Positions 25,727-36,042 of a stretch of DNA of 64,000 nucleotides are shown in pieces. Numbering within the stretch: the first letter of the stretch is position 1; each line of letters opens with the position of its first letter. Made by a program: the position numbers and the translations under genes. This DNA comes from Prevotellaceae bacterium UBA2744. GTDB lineage: Bacteria; Bacteroidota; Bacteroidia; Bacteroidales; Bacteroidaceae. The DNA lies in contig DEJQ01000019.1 in assembly GCA_002353575.1 (NCBI GenBank), positions 29,659 to 93,658 on the forward strand. Direction: 5' to 3'. The notes under the pieces were generated by a model, which did not search any database, was not told the DNA's origin, and saw only the letters and a list, made by a program, of their open reading frames with translations.

Positions 25727-27679
25727 TTACCAAAGTAAAGTGTAGAGTAGGATAGAGATTACACCAATGATGATGGTTCCGATGGTATATGTCTTTGATG
25801 ATTGGAAAAGGTTGAGTCTGATAGGAAGGGCTTTATGGTCGGCTATCTTATCATAGGCATCTGACCATAACCAGATCGCATTTACTCCGATAAGGACACC
25901 AAAGAAGAAAAATGCTTGGATTCCAATGTCATTAAGATATAACAAGAAATGATTATCTGGTTGTATATATGCCCATATCTCAAGCATTGATGTTATGAAG
26001 ATTATCAGAATACCGATAGAACCAAGTATAAGAGCCCATATTTTCATTTTTTTGCGATCGGCATAAGCAATACCCTCTGCAGATACTGTTTTCTTGTTGT
26101 GAAGTGAAATAGTGATGAAAAGCAATACAAGCAAAATGAATATATAGCTACCACGAATGTGGAATGGCATATCTGGTAAGAGAAACTTAAAGAGTACCCC
26201 AAGTGGTATTGTCAGTATTGCTGTGACAGCTGCAGCATTGGTAGATGCACGTTTCCAGAAGAGTCCTAGGCAGAAAACTGTGACGATACCCGGATATATT
26301 AATGATGAATATTCCTGGATGTATTGGAAGGCTTGATCAAGGTCGTCAAGCAATGGCTTTGTAGCAAATAGTGCTACGAGCAATGCTATTACAGAAGCAA
26401 CTCGACCAATGTTTACCATTGTAAAGTCACTGGCTGTAGGGTTAATGTATTTCTTGTATATATCGACTGTGAAGATAGTAGATGTGCTATTTATGAGTGA
26501 TGATAGTGTAGAGATAATTGCTGCGATTAGTGTGGCGAAGGATAACCCCTTTATTCCGGTAGATGTGAAATTGTGGATAATCCAAGGGTATGCATCATCA
26601 GATTTATCTATGCTACCTTCTAGATTGATAGATGCTACAATCTCGGGATGCACATGAAACATATAGTATGCACATAAACCTGGAATGAGCACGAAAAAAG
26701 GTATCAGAAGTTTTAGAAATGCAGCGAATAGCATGCCATTCTGTGCATCGGTAGGATTTTTTGCTGCAAGTCCTTTTTGAATTATGTACTGGCTACAACT
26801 CCAATAACCTATATTAGTAAGTAAGATGCCACCAATTACAGCCGCTATTCCTGGGATATTGCTGAATGCAGAAGGATTGTGACTTTCTTGAATAATCAAA
26901 TGAAAGTGAGCATCGACAGCATTTTCTCCTGTAGTTAGGTCGGTGTACATCTTGCTAAGCATTCCGAAGGGAGAAACATCAAAGATGTTACCGATTTCCT
27001 GAAGCACTGCCCATGATGTAATAAAACCACCTCCGACAAAGAGGGCACATTGGAGAACGTCGGTCCATGCTACAGCAAGCAAGCCTCCATATATGGTGTA
27101 GGAACCAGCAACCACAAATAGGGCAAATACAATAAACATACGCATGCTGATGGATAAACTGCCTATCTCAATGAAAATGTCATGAAATCCGAATATTTGT
27201 TCGATAGCAAGTGCTCCAAGCCAGGCTACAGAAGTGAGGTTTATAAATACATAAACAAAAAGCCACAAGATGGAGAAGGCTAAACCAACTCCATCGTTGT
27301 AGCGTTCGCTTAAAAATTGCTGAATAGTGCTCGTCTTACGGGATAATAATACTGGTAGGATGAATTTTCCAATGATAACGAGTATTATTGCTGCCATGAC
27401 CTCATAAGCTGTAATGGCAATGCCGTCAGCAAAGCTGGTACCTGCCATACCTATAAAATGCTCTGTAGATATGTTGGCTGCAATGAGTGATGCTCCGACT
27501 GCCCACCATGTAAGCGAGTTGCCTGCAAGAAAGTAATCACGTGCAGATTTCTCCTTGTCGCCTCGGTCGTGGCTGATAAACAGTCCTAAGCTAACGATGA
27601 GGATTACATATACGGTTAGGATGACAAAGTCGAGAGTCTGAAACCCAGACGATACTATTGCTTCAGCAAATTTATTCAT
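25727..27679 (-). CDS. Sodium:solute symporter (SSS/SGLT type)
   Basis: A 650-residue transporter with about 14 membrane segments. The pattern ARDYFLAGNSLTWWAVGASLIAANISTEHFIGMAG is the N-terminal signature of the SSS family, and sugar-transporting members share the AYEVMAA and TSVAWLGALA region that follows. The substrate is likely a sugar, perhaps a pentose, because the gene overlaps rpiB by 4 bases and follows the arabinose genes. A second, different SSS gene lies near the front of the same locus. Confidence 0.88.
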   Translation of the reverse strand: MNKFAEAIVSSGFQTLDFVILTVYVILIVSLGLFISHDRGDKEKSARDYFLAGNSLTWWAVGASLIAANISTEHFIGMAGTSFADGIAITAYEVMAAIILVIIGKFILPVLLSRKTSTIQQFLSERYNDGVGLAFSILWLFVYVFINLTSVAWLGALAIEQIFGFHDIFIEIGSLSISMRMFIVFALFVVAGSYTIYGGLLAVAWTDVLQCALFVGGGFITSWAVLQEIGNIFDVSPFGMLSKMYTDLTTGENAVDAHFHLIIQESHNPSAFSNIPGIAAVIGGILLTNIGYWSCSQYIIQKGLAAKNPTDAQNGMLFAAFLKLLIPFFVLIPGLCAYYMFHVHPEIVASINLEGSIDKSDDAYPWIIHNFTSTGIKGLSFATLIAAIISTLSSLINSTSTIFTVDIYKKYINPTASDFTMVNIGRVASVIALLVALFATKPLLDDLDQAFQYIQEYSSLIYPGIVTVFCLGLFWKRASTNAAAVTAILTIPLGVLFKFLLPDMPFHIRGSYIFILLVLLFITISLHNKKTVSAEGIAYADRKKMKIWALILGSIGILIIFITSMLEIWAYIQPDNHFLLYLNDIGIQAFFFFGVLIGVNAIWLWSDAYDKIADHKALPIRLNLFQSSKTYTIGTIIIGVISILLYTLLW

Positions 27680-28119
27680 TGTTTAACAGGTATATCATTA
27701 ATACGTTGTTGATGACGGCCGCCGGCAAATGGTGTTTGGAAAAATTCGTCAAGACACTGGCGGCATACTTCCTCAGAGATGAATCGTCCCGGGAAGACAA
27801 TAACATTTGCGTCATTGTGTTCACGGATCAGGTGTGCAATTTCTGGTTGCCAAACAAGTCCAGCACGAATCTGTTGATGCTTGTTGAGAGTCATCGAGAT
27901 ACCTTCGCCAGAACCACACATTGCGATGCCTGGATAGACCTCACCGCGTTCAATGCCTTCAGCTAGTGCATGGCCATAGGTGGCATAATTACATGATTCT
28001 TCGGTGTAGGTGCCGTAGTCTTTGTATTCGTAGCCTTTCTCTTCAAGGTATTTCTTAACGAATTGTTTCAATGGGAATGCAGCATGATCACTGGCAATTC
28101 CGACTGTTTTTATTTCCAT
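27676..28119 (-). CDS. rpiB: Ribose-5-phosphate isomerase B
   Basis: A 147-residue RpiB/LacA-type isomerase interconverting ribose-5-P and ribulose-5-P. The start GIASDHAAFPLKQFVKKYLE, the YATYGHALAEGIERGE segment and the catalytic Cys region GIAMCGSGEGISMTLNKH are all standard. It lies 100 bases after transketolase, past a strong hairpin, and overlaps the symporter gene by 4 bases. Confidence 0.95.
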   Translation of the reverse strand: MEIKTVGIASDHAAFPLKQFVKKYLEEKGYEYKDYGTYTEESCNYATYGHALAEGIERGEVYPGIAMCGSGEGISMTLNKHQQIRAGLVWQPEIAHLIREHNDANVIVFPGRFISEEVCRQCLDEFFQTPFAGGRHQQRINDIPVKQ

Positions 28120-28172
28120 AGGTATGTTAGATTCTTTTAAAAAAACAGAGACTTTGTGTGAGGTTATAATAA

Positions 28173-28210
28173 ACGGAAGGGAAGATAAGTCATCTTAACT
28201 TCCCTTCCGT
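28173..28210 (-). terminator. Hairpin between tkt and rpiB
   Basis: ACGGAAGGGAAG (28173-28184) pairs perfectly with CTTCCCTTCCGT (28199-28210); on the minus strand TTTATTATAA follows. It should end or reduce transcription before rpiB. Confidence 0.75.
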
Positions 28211-28219
28211 AATACTTGA

Positions 28220-30238
28220 TTAGAATAGTTTGTTTACCTGATTGTAAACATTTTCAGCGGTGTAGCCAAGTTTCTCGTCAAGTACTTTGTATGGAGCTGA
28301 GAATCCGAATGATTCAAGTCCCCAAATAGTACCTTCAGATGCAGGTACAAGTCCGATAAGGTTTACTGGCAGACCTGCTGTCATTCCGAACTTCTTAACT
28401 CCTGCAGGGAGTACAGACTGCTGATATGCAACTGGCTGCTCTCTGAACAGACCTTCAGACGGTACGCTTACGATACGTACTTTCTTACCGTCTTTGCGAA
28501 GGAGTTCTGCTCCAGCGATGAGTGTAGAAACCTCAGAACCGGTTGCAACGAGAATTACATCAGGATTTTCGTCTGAACCTGCTACGATGTAGCCACCTTT
28601 TGCAACCTGACTGTAATCGTTACCTGCGGGCAGATTGTTGATGTTCTGACGTGACAGGATGAGTGCAGTAGGAGTTGACATGTTTTCCATTGCCAAAGCC
28701 CATGCAGCTGTTGTCTCCTGTGCGTCGGCAGGACGAAGAACGAGTACTGATGGCTTTCCGTGATGGTTATGGAGTTTCTCCATGAGACGAATCTGTGCTT
28801 CCTGTTCAACAGGTTCGTGAGTAGGACCGTCTTCACCTACGCGGAATGCGTCGTGTGTCCAGATGAACTTAACCGGGAGTTCCATGAGTGCAGCCATACG
28901 AACGGCTGGTTTCATGTAGTCTGAGAATACGAAGAATGTACCACATGCGGGAATTACACCTCCGTGGAGTGCCATACCGATACAGCAGCATGCCATAGTC
29001 AGTTCGGCAACACCTGCCTGGAAGAATGCACCGGAGAAATCTCCCTTTGTGAAGGCATGTGTCTTCTTGAGGAATCCATCTGTCTTATCTGAATTAGACA
29101 GGTCTGCACTGGCACAAATCATGTTTGGAACCTGTTCTGCAAGTACGCTGAGACATGCAGCAGAAGCAGAACGGGTAGCATCGTTGTCTTTCTGTACACA
29201 CTTGCTCCAGTCAATCTTTGGTGCCTTTCCGCTGAACCAGTCTGCCTGCTGGGCAGCTTTGTCAGGATTAGCATCAGCCCATGCCTTTTCCTCTGCATAA
29301 CGTGCAGCACAGATAGTCTCCAGTTCTTTAGCTCTGTTAGCATAGAGTTCCTTGACATCAGGGAATATCTGGAATGGATTTTCTGGATCACCTCCGAGGT
29401 TCTTGATAGTGTTGATATATGCATCACCTCCAAGAGGAGCTCCGTGAGTCTTACAGTTTGCCTCGTATGAAGAACCGTCAGCCTTCAGAGCACCTTTACC
29501 CATAATACACTTACCTATAATGAGTGTTGGTTTGCCTTTAACAGCCTTTGCCTGATCAAGAGCCTTGCGAATCTGAGCTGCATCGTTTCCAACGATTTCT
29601 ATTACTTCCCATCCGAGAGCGCGATACTTAGCAGCTGTGTTCTCGTTCATCACGTCCTTAGTCTCTGTTGACAGCTGGATGTCATTTGAGTCGTAGAACA
29701 TGATAAGGTTATCGAGACCGAGTACTGAGGCAATACGAGCACCGCCCTGTGAAATCTCTTCCTGTACACCACCGTCAGAGATGTATGCATAGATAGTTTC
29801 CTTTTCAAATGTAGGGTTGCCAGTATGAGCTGCAAGGAATTTAGCTGCGATAGCTGCACCAATTGCAAAAACGTGTCCCTGTCCGAGCGGACCTGATGTA
29901 TTCTCAATGCCACGAGCAATTTCAAACTCTGGGTGTCCGGTAGTAGGGGAGCCCCACTGACGGAGTTGTGCCAATTCTTCGAGAGAGAATTTACCTATGA
30001 GACAGAGCTGTGAGTAGAGCATTGGTGCCATATGACCAGGATCAAGGAAGAAACGGTCACGGCCTACCCATCCTGGATTCTTTGGGTCGTACTGAAGGTA
30101 CTCTGAATAGAGGACATTGATGAAGTCTGCACCACCCATGGCACCACCAGGGTGTCCGGATTTAGCTTTCTCTACTGCGCTGGCAGCAAGGATGCGGATA
30201 TTATCCGCTGCGTGATTTAATACTTTAATATCGTTCAT
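28220..30238 (-). CDS. tkt: Transketolase
   Basis: A 672-residue thiamine-diphosphate enzyme of full length. The N-terminal part has KSGHPGGAMGGADF and GPLGQGHVFAIGAAIAAK, the cofactor-binding region has YISDGGVQEEISQGGARIAS and YDSNDIQLS, and the second domain has GVAELTMACCCIGMALHGG and HDAFRVGEDGPTHEPVEQ. It shuffles two-carbon units in the non-oxidative pentose phosphate pathway, the exit route for xylulose-5-P from arabinose. It follows araB at 9 bases. Confidence 0.97.
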   Translation of the reverse strand: MNDIKVLNHAADNIRILAASAVEKAKSGHPGGAMGGADFINVLYSEYLQYDPKNPGWVGRDRFFLDPGHMAPMLYSQLCLIGKFSLEELAQLRQWGSPTTGHPEFEIARGIENTSGPLGQGHVFAIGAAIAAKFLAAHTGNPTFEKETIYAYISDGGVQEEISQGGARIASVLGLDNLIMFYDSNDIQLSTETKDVMNENTAAKYRALGWEVIEIVGNDAAQIRKALDQAKAVKGKPTLIIGKCIMGKGALKADGSSYEANCKTHGAPLGGDAYINTIKNLGGDPENPFQIFPDVKELYANRAKELETICAARYAEEKAWADANPDKAAQQADWFSGKAPKIDWSKCVQKDNDATRSASAACLSVLAEQVPNMICASADLSNSDKTDGFLKKTHAFTKGDFSGAFFQAGVAELTMACCCIGMALHGGVIPACGTFFVFSDYMKPAVRMAALMELPVKFIWTHDAFRVGEDGPTHEPVEQEAQIRLMEKLHNHHGKPSVLVLRPADAQETTAAWALAMENMSTPTALILSRQNINNLPAGNDYSQVAKGGYIVAGSDENPDVILVATGSEVSTLIAGAELLRKDGKKVRIVSVPSEGLFREQPVAYQQSVLPAGVKKFGMTAGLPVNLIGLVPASEGTIWGLESFGFSAPYKVLDEKLGYTAENVYNQVNKLF

Positions 30239-30247
30239 ACTAATTTC

Positions 30248-31837
30248 TTATTTTTTGCAATTTACGGCAGCCTGTTCGATACCAAGACATGCCTTGTAAT
30301 TTTCAATGTAACGATTGAAACCTGCTACATCTTCGGGGGTTGGGGAAACTTCACTACCTGTGTTGCCTGCAAATACTACTTCTTCAAGCCAGTCAGCCAG
30401 ATTGCGCTTTTCTGGGTTGTTAACGACGTATGCTGCCAACAATGCGATACCCCATGCACCGCCTTCTCCAGCTGTTTCCATTACAGAGATTGGTGTGTTT
30501 AGTGCAGCTGCAAGCATACGCTGACCAACGATAGGAGTAGTGAAATAACCGCCATGCCCCATGATACGGTCCACACGAACCATTTCTTCGTTAAGAAGAA
30601 TGTCGTTTCCGAGTTTCAGCACGCCGATAGCACCATAGAGGTGAGCACGCATGAAGTTAGCAAGATTGAATTTGTCGTTTGCAGAACGTACGAAGAGGGG
30701 ACGTCCGTCTTCAAGACCTGTAACAGGCTCACCAGAGATGTAGTTGTAGCTGATGATGCCACCACAATCGGGATCGCCCTTCAGGGCTGCGTTGAAGAGG
30801 TTCGTGTAGAGTTCATTGGTATCCTGCTTAATGCCAAGCATCTCTGCGTACTCCTTGAACATTTTAACCCAGGCATTGATATCGCTTGTACAGTTGTTGC
30901 AATGAACCATAGCTACGAGCGAACCGTCAGGAGTAGTAACCATGTCAATCATTTCGTACGGCTTTGACAGCGGTTTCTCAAGTACAATCATAGAGAATGA
31001 AGATGTACCTGCACTGACATTTCCTGTACGCTGCTTAACGGCATTGGTTGCAACCATACCTGTTCCGGCATCACCTTCAGGTGGACATACAGGGATACCA
31101 GCCTTCAAGTGACCTGATACGTCGAGTTTATATGCCCCTTCAGGAGTGAGGAAACCGGCATTTTCACCCGCATTGAGTGATTTTGGAAGGATGTCGAGCA
31201 GTTTCCACTTGAATCCGTAGGGTTCAATGAGTTTATCGAACTTAGCGACCATCTCTGCATCGTAAGTCTTTGTTGCAGGGTCAACAGGAATCATACCTGA
31301 TGCATCTCCTACACCAAGAACTTTTTGGCCGGTTATCTGCCAATGGATGTATCCTGCAAGGGTAGTAAGGAATTCAATGTCCTTTACATGCTCTTCATTG
31401 TCGAGTATGCACTGATAAAGGTGAGAAATACTCCAACGAAGTGGAATGTTGTAGTTGAAAAGTTCAGAAAGTTTTGCTGCTGCCTTACCTGTATTAGTAT
31501 TACGCCATGTGCGGAATGGTACAAGGATGTCATTACCCTTGAATGCCATATATCCATGCATCATTGCACTGACACCGATAGCTGCAAGCGATTCGATTTC
31601 TACTTCGTATTGTGCGAGAACATTTTTGCGAAGGTCTGCATAGCAGTCCTGCAGTCCGTACCAGATAGCTTCAGTAGAGTAGGTCCAGAGTCCGTCAACA
31701 AGTTGGTTTTCCCAAGTGTGGCTACCCTGAGCTATAGGATTGTTATCCTGGTCGATGAGTACTGCTTTGATACGAGTAGAACCAAATTCGATTCCCAGTA
31801 TCGCTTTTCCAGCTTCTATTGTTTGTTTTGCATCCAT
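30248..31837 (-). CDS. araB: FGGY-family sugar kinase, probable L-ribulokinase
   Basis: A 529-residue FGGY carbohydrate kinase. It starts with a short polar stretch and the ATP-site strand AILGIEFGSTRIKAVLID, followed by AIGVSAMMHGYMAF, PEGDAGTGMVATNAV, GNVSAGTSSFSM and the C-terminal MGHGGYFTTPIVGQRMLA segment. Similarity alone would leave ribulokinase and xylulokinase both possible. Its place between araA (13 bases upstream) and tkt (9 bases downstream) makes L-ribulose the best substrate guess. Confidence 0.87.
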   Translation of the reverse strand: MDAKQTIEAGKAILGIEFGSTRIKAVLIDQDNNPIAQGSHTWENQLVDGLWTYSTEAIWYGLQDCYADLRKNVLAQYEVEIESLAAIGVSAMMHGYMAFKGNDILVPFRTWRNTNTGKAAAKLSELFNYNIPLRWSISHLYQCILDNEEHVKDIEFLTTLAGYIHWQITGQKVLGVGDASGMIPVDPATKTYDAEMVAKFDKLIEPYGFKWKLLDILPKSLNAGENAGFLTPEGAYKLDVSGHLKAGIPVCPPEGDAGTGMVATNAVKQRTGNVSAGTSSFSMIVLEKPLSKPYEMIDMVTTPDGSLVAMVHCNNCTSDINAWVKMFKEYAEMLGIKQDTNELYTNLFNAALKGDPDCGGIISYNYISGEPVTGLEDGRPLFVRSANDKFNLANFMRAHLYGAIGVLKLGNDILLNEEMVRVDRIMGHGGYFTTPIVGQRMLAAALNTPISVMETAGEGGAWGIALLAAYVVNNPEKRNLADWLEEVVFAGNTGSEVSPTPEDVAGFNRYIENYKACLGIEQAAVNCKK

Positions 31838-31850
31838 AGTAGGTTTGTTT

Positions 31851-33389
31851 TTACTTCAGAGCTTTGTTGAGCATGTAATAGATCTCATTCATCTGCAGGT
31901 TGTGTTTGAACTCGCTGATTTGAGTGTCCTTGTTGATCTTGACATATTCGATGCCGACCATTTCAGCAAAGTCTTCCCAATATTCTTCTGTGATATCGTA
32001 AGAGAATGCGCTGTGGTGAGTACCGCCTGCGAGAATCCATGCACCAGCCCCAATTTCGAATGTTGGCTGTGGAACCCAAAGAGCAGATGCAACAGGGAGG
32101 TTTGGCATTGGCTTTGGTTCTATACACTCAACTTCCTGTGAAATGAGACGGAAGCGGTTGCCAAGATCAACAACAGTAGCCTTGATACCACGACCAACTT
32201 TAGATGTGAATACAAGACGGGCTGTCTGCTGCTTACGGATTCCGATACCGAGGAAGTGAACTTCGAGTTTTGGTTTATCAACAGCGATAAGTGGACATAC
32301 TTCGAGCATATGGCTCTGCAGACAAGAACTGCGGTCACCAGCGAAGTTAAGAGTGTAATCCTCAAGGAATGAGCATCCTGTAGGCATGCCTTGCTGGATA
32401 ACCCAAAGAGTGCGGTAGAGACAAGCAGTTTTCCAGTCTCCTTCAGCACCGAATCCATAACCTTCCTCCATCAGACGCTGTGAAGCAAGACCTGGAATCT
32501 GGTCGAAACCTACGAAGTTTGGATCGTTGATGTCAGCATCACCAAGGTCGTCAAAGTTTGTAGTGAATGCAGTAGCACCTTCGTCCTTCAGTACACGACG
32601 GAGTGCAATCTCAGCCTTAGCAGCATTCTTTACTTTTTCCCAGTAAACCTGTTCGCCGCTCTCGTCAATCTTAATAGTGTATAGTTTCTTGTATTCTTCA
32701 ACAAGTGCGCCTGCCTCAGCATCTGTAACCTTCTTGAAGTATTCCATGAGTGAACTTACTGGATAGTAGTCAACATGGTAACCCATGCGCTGTTCGAATT
32801 CAACGCGGTCACCGTCTGTAACGGCAACATTATTCATATTCATACCGAACATGAGGCATCGTACGTTCTTAGCATCAGCAACACCTGCAGCTACACGTGC
32901 CCAAACGGCAATCTTCTTCTGAGCATCTTCGCTCTTCCAATAACCGCAAACGACCTTGCGAGGAACACGCATACGAGTGCAGATATGACCGAATTCGATA
33001 TCACCATGAGCTGACTGATTCAGGTTCATGAAATCCATATCCATAGTTTCCCATGGAATTTCTGCGTTGTACTGAGTGTGGAAGTGGAGAAGTGGCTTCT
33101 GGAGATCCTGCAGCCCCTTAATCCACATCTTAGCTGGAGAGAATGTGTGCATCCAAGTGATTACACCAACACACTTCTCGTCATTGTTGGCAGCTTTCAT
33201 AACTGCTTCAACTTCATTTGATGAGTTTGCAGTACCCTTATATACTACTTTAATTGGAATAAGTCCGCCATTGTTCAGACCATCAACCATTTCCTTAGAA
33301 TGTCCGTCAACGATTTTAACTGTTTCGCCTCCGTAGAGAAGTTGTGCTCCGGTTACCCACCAAAGCTCAAGATTTTCAAATGCTTTCAT
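31851..33389 (-). CDS. araA: L-arabinose isomerase
   Basis: A 512-residue enzyme converting L-arabinose to L-ribulose. Family features are ENLELWWVTGAQLLYG at the start, GVITWMHTFSPAKMWIKGL, HFHTQYNAEIPW, MDFMNLNQSAHGDIEFG, the metal-binding Glu in EEGYGFGAEGDWKTA, SFLEDYTLNF, and the HHSAFSY segment near the end. It lies 104 bases after araD and 13 before araB. Confidence 0.96.
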   Translation of the reverse strand: MKAFENLELWWVTGAQLLYGGETVKIVDGHSKEMVDGLNNGGLIPIKVVYKGTANSSNEVEAVMKAANNDEKCVGVITWMHTFSPAKMWIKGLQDLQKPLLHFHTQYNAEIPWETMDMDFMNLNQSAHGDIEFGHICTRMRVPRKVVCGYWKSEDAQKKIAVWARVAAGVADAKNVRCLMFGMNMNNVAVTDGDRVEFEQRMGYHVDYYPVSSLMEYFKKVTDAEAGALVEEYKKLYTIKIDESGEQVYWEKVKNAAKAEIALRRVLKDEGATAFTTNFDDLGDADINDPNFVGFDQIPGLASQRLMEEGYGFGAEGDWKTACLYRTLWVIQQGMPTGCSFLEDYTLNFAGDRSSCLQSHMLEVCPLIAVDKPKLEVHFLGIGIRKQQTARLVFTSKVGRGIKATVVDLGNRFRLISQEVECIEPKPMPNLPVASALWVPQPTFEIGAGAWILAGGTHHSAFSYDITEEYWEDFAEMVGIEYVKINKDTQISEFKHNLQMNEIYYMLNKALK

Positions 33390-33493
33390 ACTTTTTAGAT
33401 TTTAGTGTTATTAATAAATTTTAATTGTGTATGTTATATTCTTTTTCAGAATGCTTTCATTCTTTAATTTACAATTAATAATATGTAGGATGA

Positions 33494-34204
33494 TTAGTGC
33501 TTCTGACCTTTCTGTCCATAATATGCATTAGGACCGTGCTTGCGGTTATAATGCTTTTCTACAAGCAATGGATTCATTGTAAGGTTGGGATTTACAGAGA
33601 ATGCTACGAATGCCATCTTGGCACACTGTTCCATAACCTTTGCATTGTAAACGGCATTGTCTGGAGATGTACCCCACGAGAAAGGACCATGGTTCTTTAC
33701 GAGAACTGCAGGAGTGTGGTCTGGGTTGATCTTACGGATGTTCAGAATCTCGTCAACTATTACATTTCCTGTTTCCAGCTCATACTGACCTTCTACTTCT
33801 GCTTTTGTCATGTCGCGAGTGCATGGGATGTCCTTGTAGAAATAGTCCGCATGTGTAGTTCCGATGTTTGGAATGTCCTTACCAGCCTGAGCAAACGCAG
33901 TTGCATAAGTGGAGTGTGTGTGAACAACCCCCTTGATGTTTGGAAATGCCTTGTAGAGTACAAGGTGGGTAGGGGTGTCGCTTGAAGGATTCAAGTCGCC
34001 TTCTACTACTTTTCCTGTGTTGAGATCAACTACAACCATGTCGCTGGCCTTCATGTCATCGTAGCTTACTCCTGATGGCTTGATGACAACGAGACCCTTT
34101 TCACGGTCTATACCGCTCACATTTCCCCAAGTGAATATTACAAGACCCTGACGCACGAGATCGAGGTTTGCCTTGAATACTTTTTCTTTTAATTCTTCTA
34201 ACAT
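33494..34204 (-). CDS. araD: L-ribulose-5-phosphate 4-epimerase
   Basis: A 236-residue class II aldolase-fold epimerase turning L-ribulose-5-P into D-xylulose-5-P. Residues of the zinc site are in VVHTHSTYATAFAQ and a later VKNHGPFSWG segment; GNVSGIDREKGLVVIKPSGV and GTTHADYFYKDIPCTRDMT are family blocks. The same family includes UlaF and SgbE, but the neighbouring araA and araB support arabinose. An intercistronic hairpin separates it from the transporter gene. Confidence 0.93.
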   Translation of the reverse strand: MLEELKEKVFKANLDLVRQGLVIFTWGNVSGIDREKGLVVIKPSGVSYDDMKASDMVVVDLNTGKVVEGDLNPSSDTPTHLVLYKAFPNIKGVVHTHSTYATAFAQAGKDIPNIGTTHADYFYKDIPCTRDMTKAEVEGQYELETGNVIVDEILNIRKINPDHTPAVLVKNHGPFSWGTSPDNAVYNAKVMEQCAKMAFVAFSVNPNLTMNPLLVEKHYNRKHGPNAYYGQKGQKH

Positions 34205-34227
34205 GATGAATTATGCTTTAAGCGTAA

Positions 34228-34259
34228 GAAGTGGAGAGGCCTTTCAGCCGGTCCACTTC
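34228..34259 (-). other. Intercistronic hairpin between symporter gene and araD
   Basis: GAAGTGGA (34228-34235) pairs with TCCACTTC (34252-34259), with GGC/GCC inside. No T-run follows on the minus strand, so it looks like an RNA-processing or stability element rather than a terminator. Confidence 0.5.
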
Positions 34260-34273
34260 CTACAGATTATTAT

Positions 34274-35998
34274 TTACCAGAAATACCAATAGAAACAAGC
34301 ACAGAGACCTACAACGACGAGGGTACCGATGATATCGAATGCACCCCAGCTTTCGCTTATGCTCTTCTTGAAGTCTGATGTGAATGTGATAGCTTCAATC
34401 TGCTTCTGTGTTGGAGCAGGTGTGCAGAATGAAACTGCATATATGAATACAAGCAGGAATACGAGCAGCCAACATTCGAATACGAGCCAGTTAGTCTGCC
34501 AGAACCATGCTGTATTCTCCCAGAATGCACCTTCCATTGTAGCTCTGCCTGTGTCAGTGATGACATTTGTTACCAGACGAAGCATACCAATGAGGAATCC
34601 GAATATCATTGTATATTCACCAGCTTTTGGAGTAACCTTTTTGCTCAGGATACCGCAAGCAAATACTACAACCATAGCAGGAGCGAGAAGTGACTGGATT
34701 CCCTGCAGATAGTTATAGAGAGTATCCATGTTCATCATGATAGGCAGCCATGCAAAACCGAGAATTACGACAACGACTGTAGCAACACGACCAACAAATA
34801 CGTAGTGAGCTTCTGTCATGCCTTTCTTCAGTGGCTTGTAGAAGTCCTCAGTGAAGAGGGTTGCACATGAGTTGAAGAAAGCTGCGAGTGAAGCTACAAG
34901 AGCACAGATGAAACCGATAGTTACGATACCCTTGATACCTGCTGGAAGAACCTGCTGAACCATGATCGCGAATGCAGCATCTGTTTCTTCCATTTGGAAT
35001 GCACCCTTCTGAGCAAGAGCAGCAGCAATCATACCAGGAATGAGGAACATAAAACATGGAAGAACCTTGAAGAATCCGGCAGCGATAGTACCACGGCGAG
35101 CACGCTTCATTACTTCTGCATTGTCTTCGCCGGGAACCTGTCCAAGTACACGCTGAACGATGTGCTGGTCAGTACACCAATACCAGAAACCGATGATAGA
35201 AGCACCGAGGAATACGACGAATCCAGGATATTCCTGATACATTGAGTCACCTTCTTCCCAGTGGAACATATGTGTTGTACCGTATCCGTTATTCAGTTTA
35301 CCGCAATAGTCCATCATGCTTGTCCAACCCTCTGCAATGTTACCGCCACCCAAGGCTGCAAGTCCAAGGAATAGTACGAGGAATGAACCGATGATAAGAA
35401 TAGGAGTCTGAATAGTAGAAAGTGTCATCACACCCTTCATGCCACCAAATACAGTAAATATTGCAGTGATGAGGATAAGTCCGATTGCACCGATCCAGAA
35501 GTTGAGTCCCCAGAGATACTTGAAGAAGATACCACCAGTGAGAGCTGTAACGCTGACCTTTGTGAGTATGTATGCAACAAGGGTGATGATAGAAAGCCAT
35601 GAACCTGTACGCTGGGTGTAGCGGAATTTCAGGAAGTCAGGCATAGTAATAATCTTGCCCATCTTGTTAATCATTAACTGATAGAATGGCACGAAGAGCC
35701 AACCAAGGATAAGGATCATCCAACCTTGCATCTCCCAGTGTGCCATGCCGACACCGCTCTTTGCACCAGTACCGGCAAGTCCGACGAGATGTTCAGAACC
35801 GATGTTGGCAGCAAAGATAGCCATACCGATTACATACCAAGGCTCACCTTTACCGAATAGATATGCAGAAGAGTCTTCACCTTTCTGCGCTTTTTTGTCC
35901 TTGACGATAGCACGCCAAACTGCCCATACTACACCAAGAATACCCACACCGAGTACCAGCCAGTCGAGCCAAATAAATTCATGTGAATTCCAATTCAT
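34274..35998 (-). CDS. Sodium:solute symporter, probable L-arabinose transporter
   Basis: A 574-residue SSS-family membrane protein. The signature SSAYLFGKGEPWYVIGMAIFAANIGSEHLVGLAGTGAKSG sits near residues 44-83, followed by about thirteen hydrophobic segments. Position between galM (44 bases upstream) and araD (69 downstream) suggests import of L-arabinose with sodium. It is clearly distinct from the other SSS gene at 25727-27679, which is longer and has other loops. Confidence 0.88.
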   Translation of the reverse strand: MNWNSHEFIWLDWLVLGVGILGVVWAVWRAIVKDKKAQKGEDSSAYLFGKGEPWYVIGMAIFAANIGSEHLVGLAGTGAKSGVGMAHWEMQGWMILILGWLFVPFYQLMINKMGKIITMPDFLKFRYTQRTGSWLSIITLVAYILTKVSVTALTGGIFFKYLWGLNFWIGAIGLILITAIFTVFGGMKGVMTLSTIQTPILIIGSFLVLFLGLAALGGGNIAEGWTSMMDYCGKLNNGYGTTHMFHWEEGDSMYQEYPGFVVFLGASIIGFWYWCTDQHIVQRVLGQVPGEDNAEVMKRARRGTIAAGFFKVLPCFMFLIPGMIAAALAQKGAFQMEETDAAFAIMVQQVLPAGIKGIVTIGFICALVASLAAFFNSCATLFTEDFYKPLKKGMTEAHYVFVGRVATVVVVILGFAWLPIMMNMDTLYNYLQGIQSLLAPAMVVVFACGILSKKVTPKAGEYTMIFGFLIGMLRLVTNVITDTGRATMEGAFWENTAWFWQTNWLVFECWLLVFLLVFIYAVSFCTPAPTQKQIEAITFTSDFKKSISESWGAFDIIGTLVVVGLCACFYWYFW

Positions 35999-36042
35999 AG
36001 TTTTAAGATTTTTGATTGTTAAAGTATTTATTGGTTTTATTT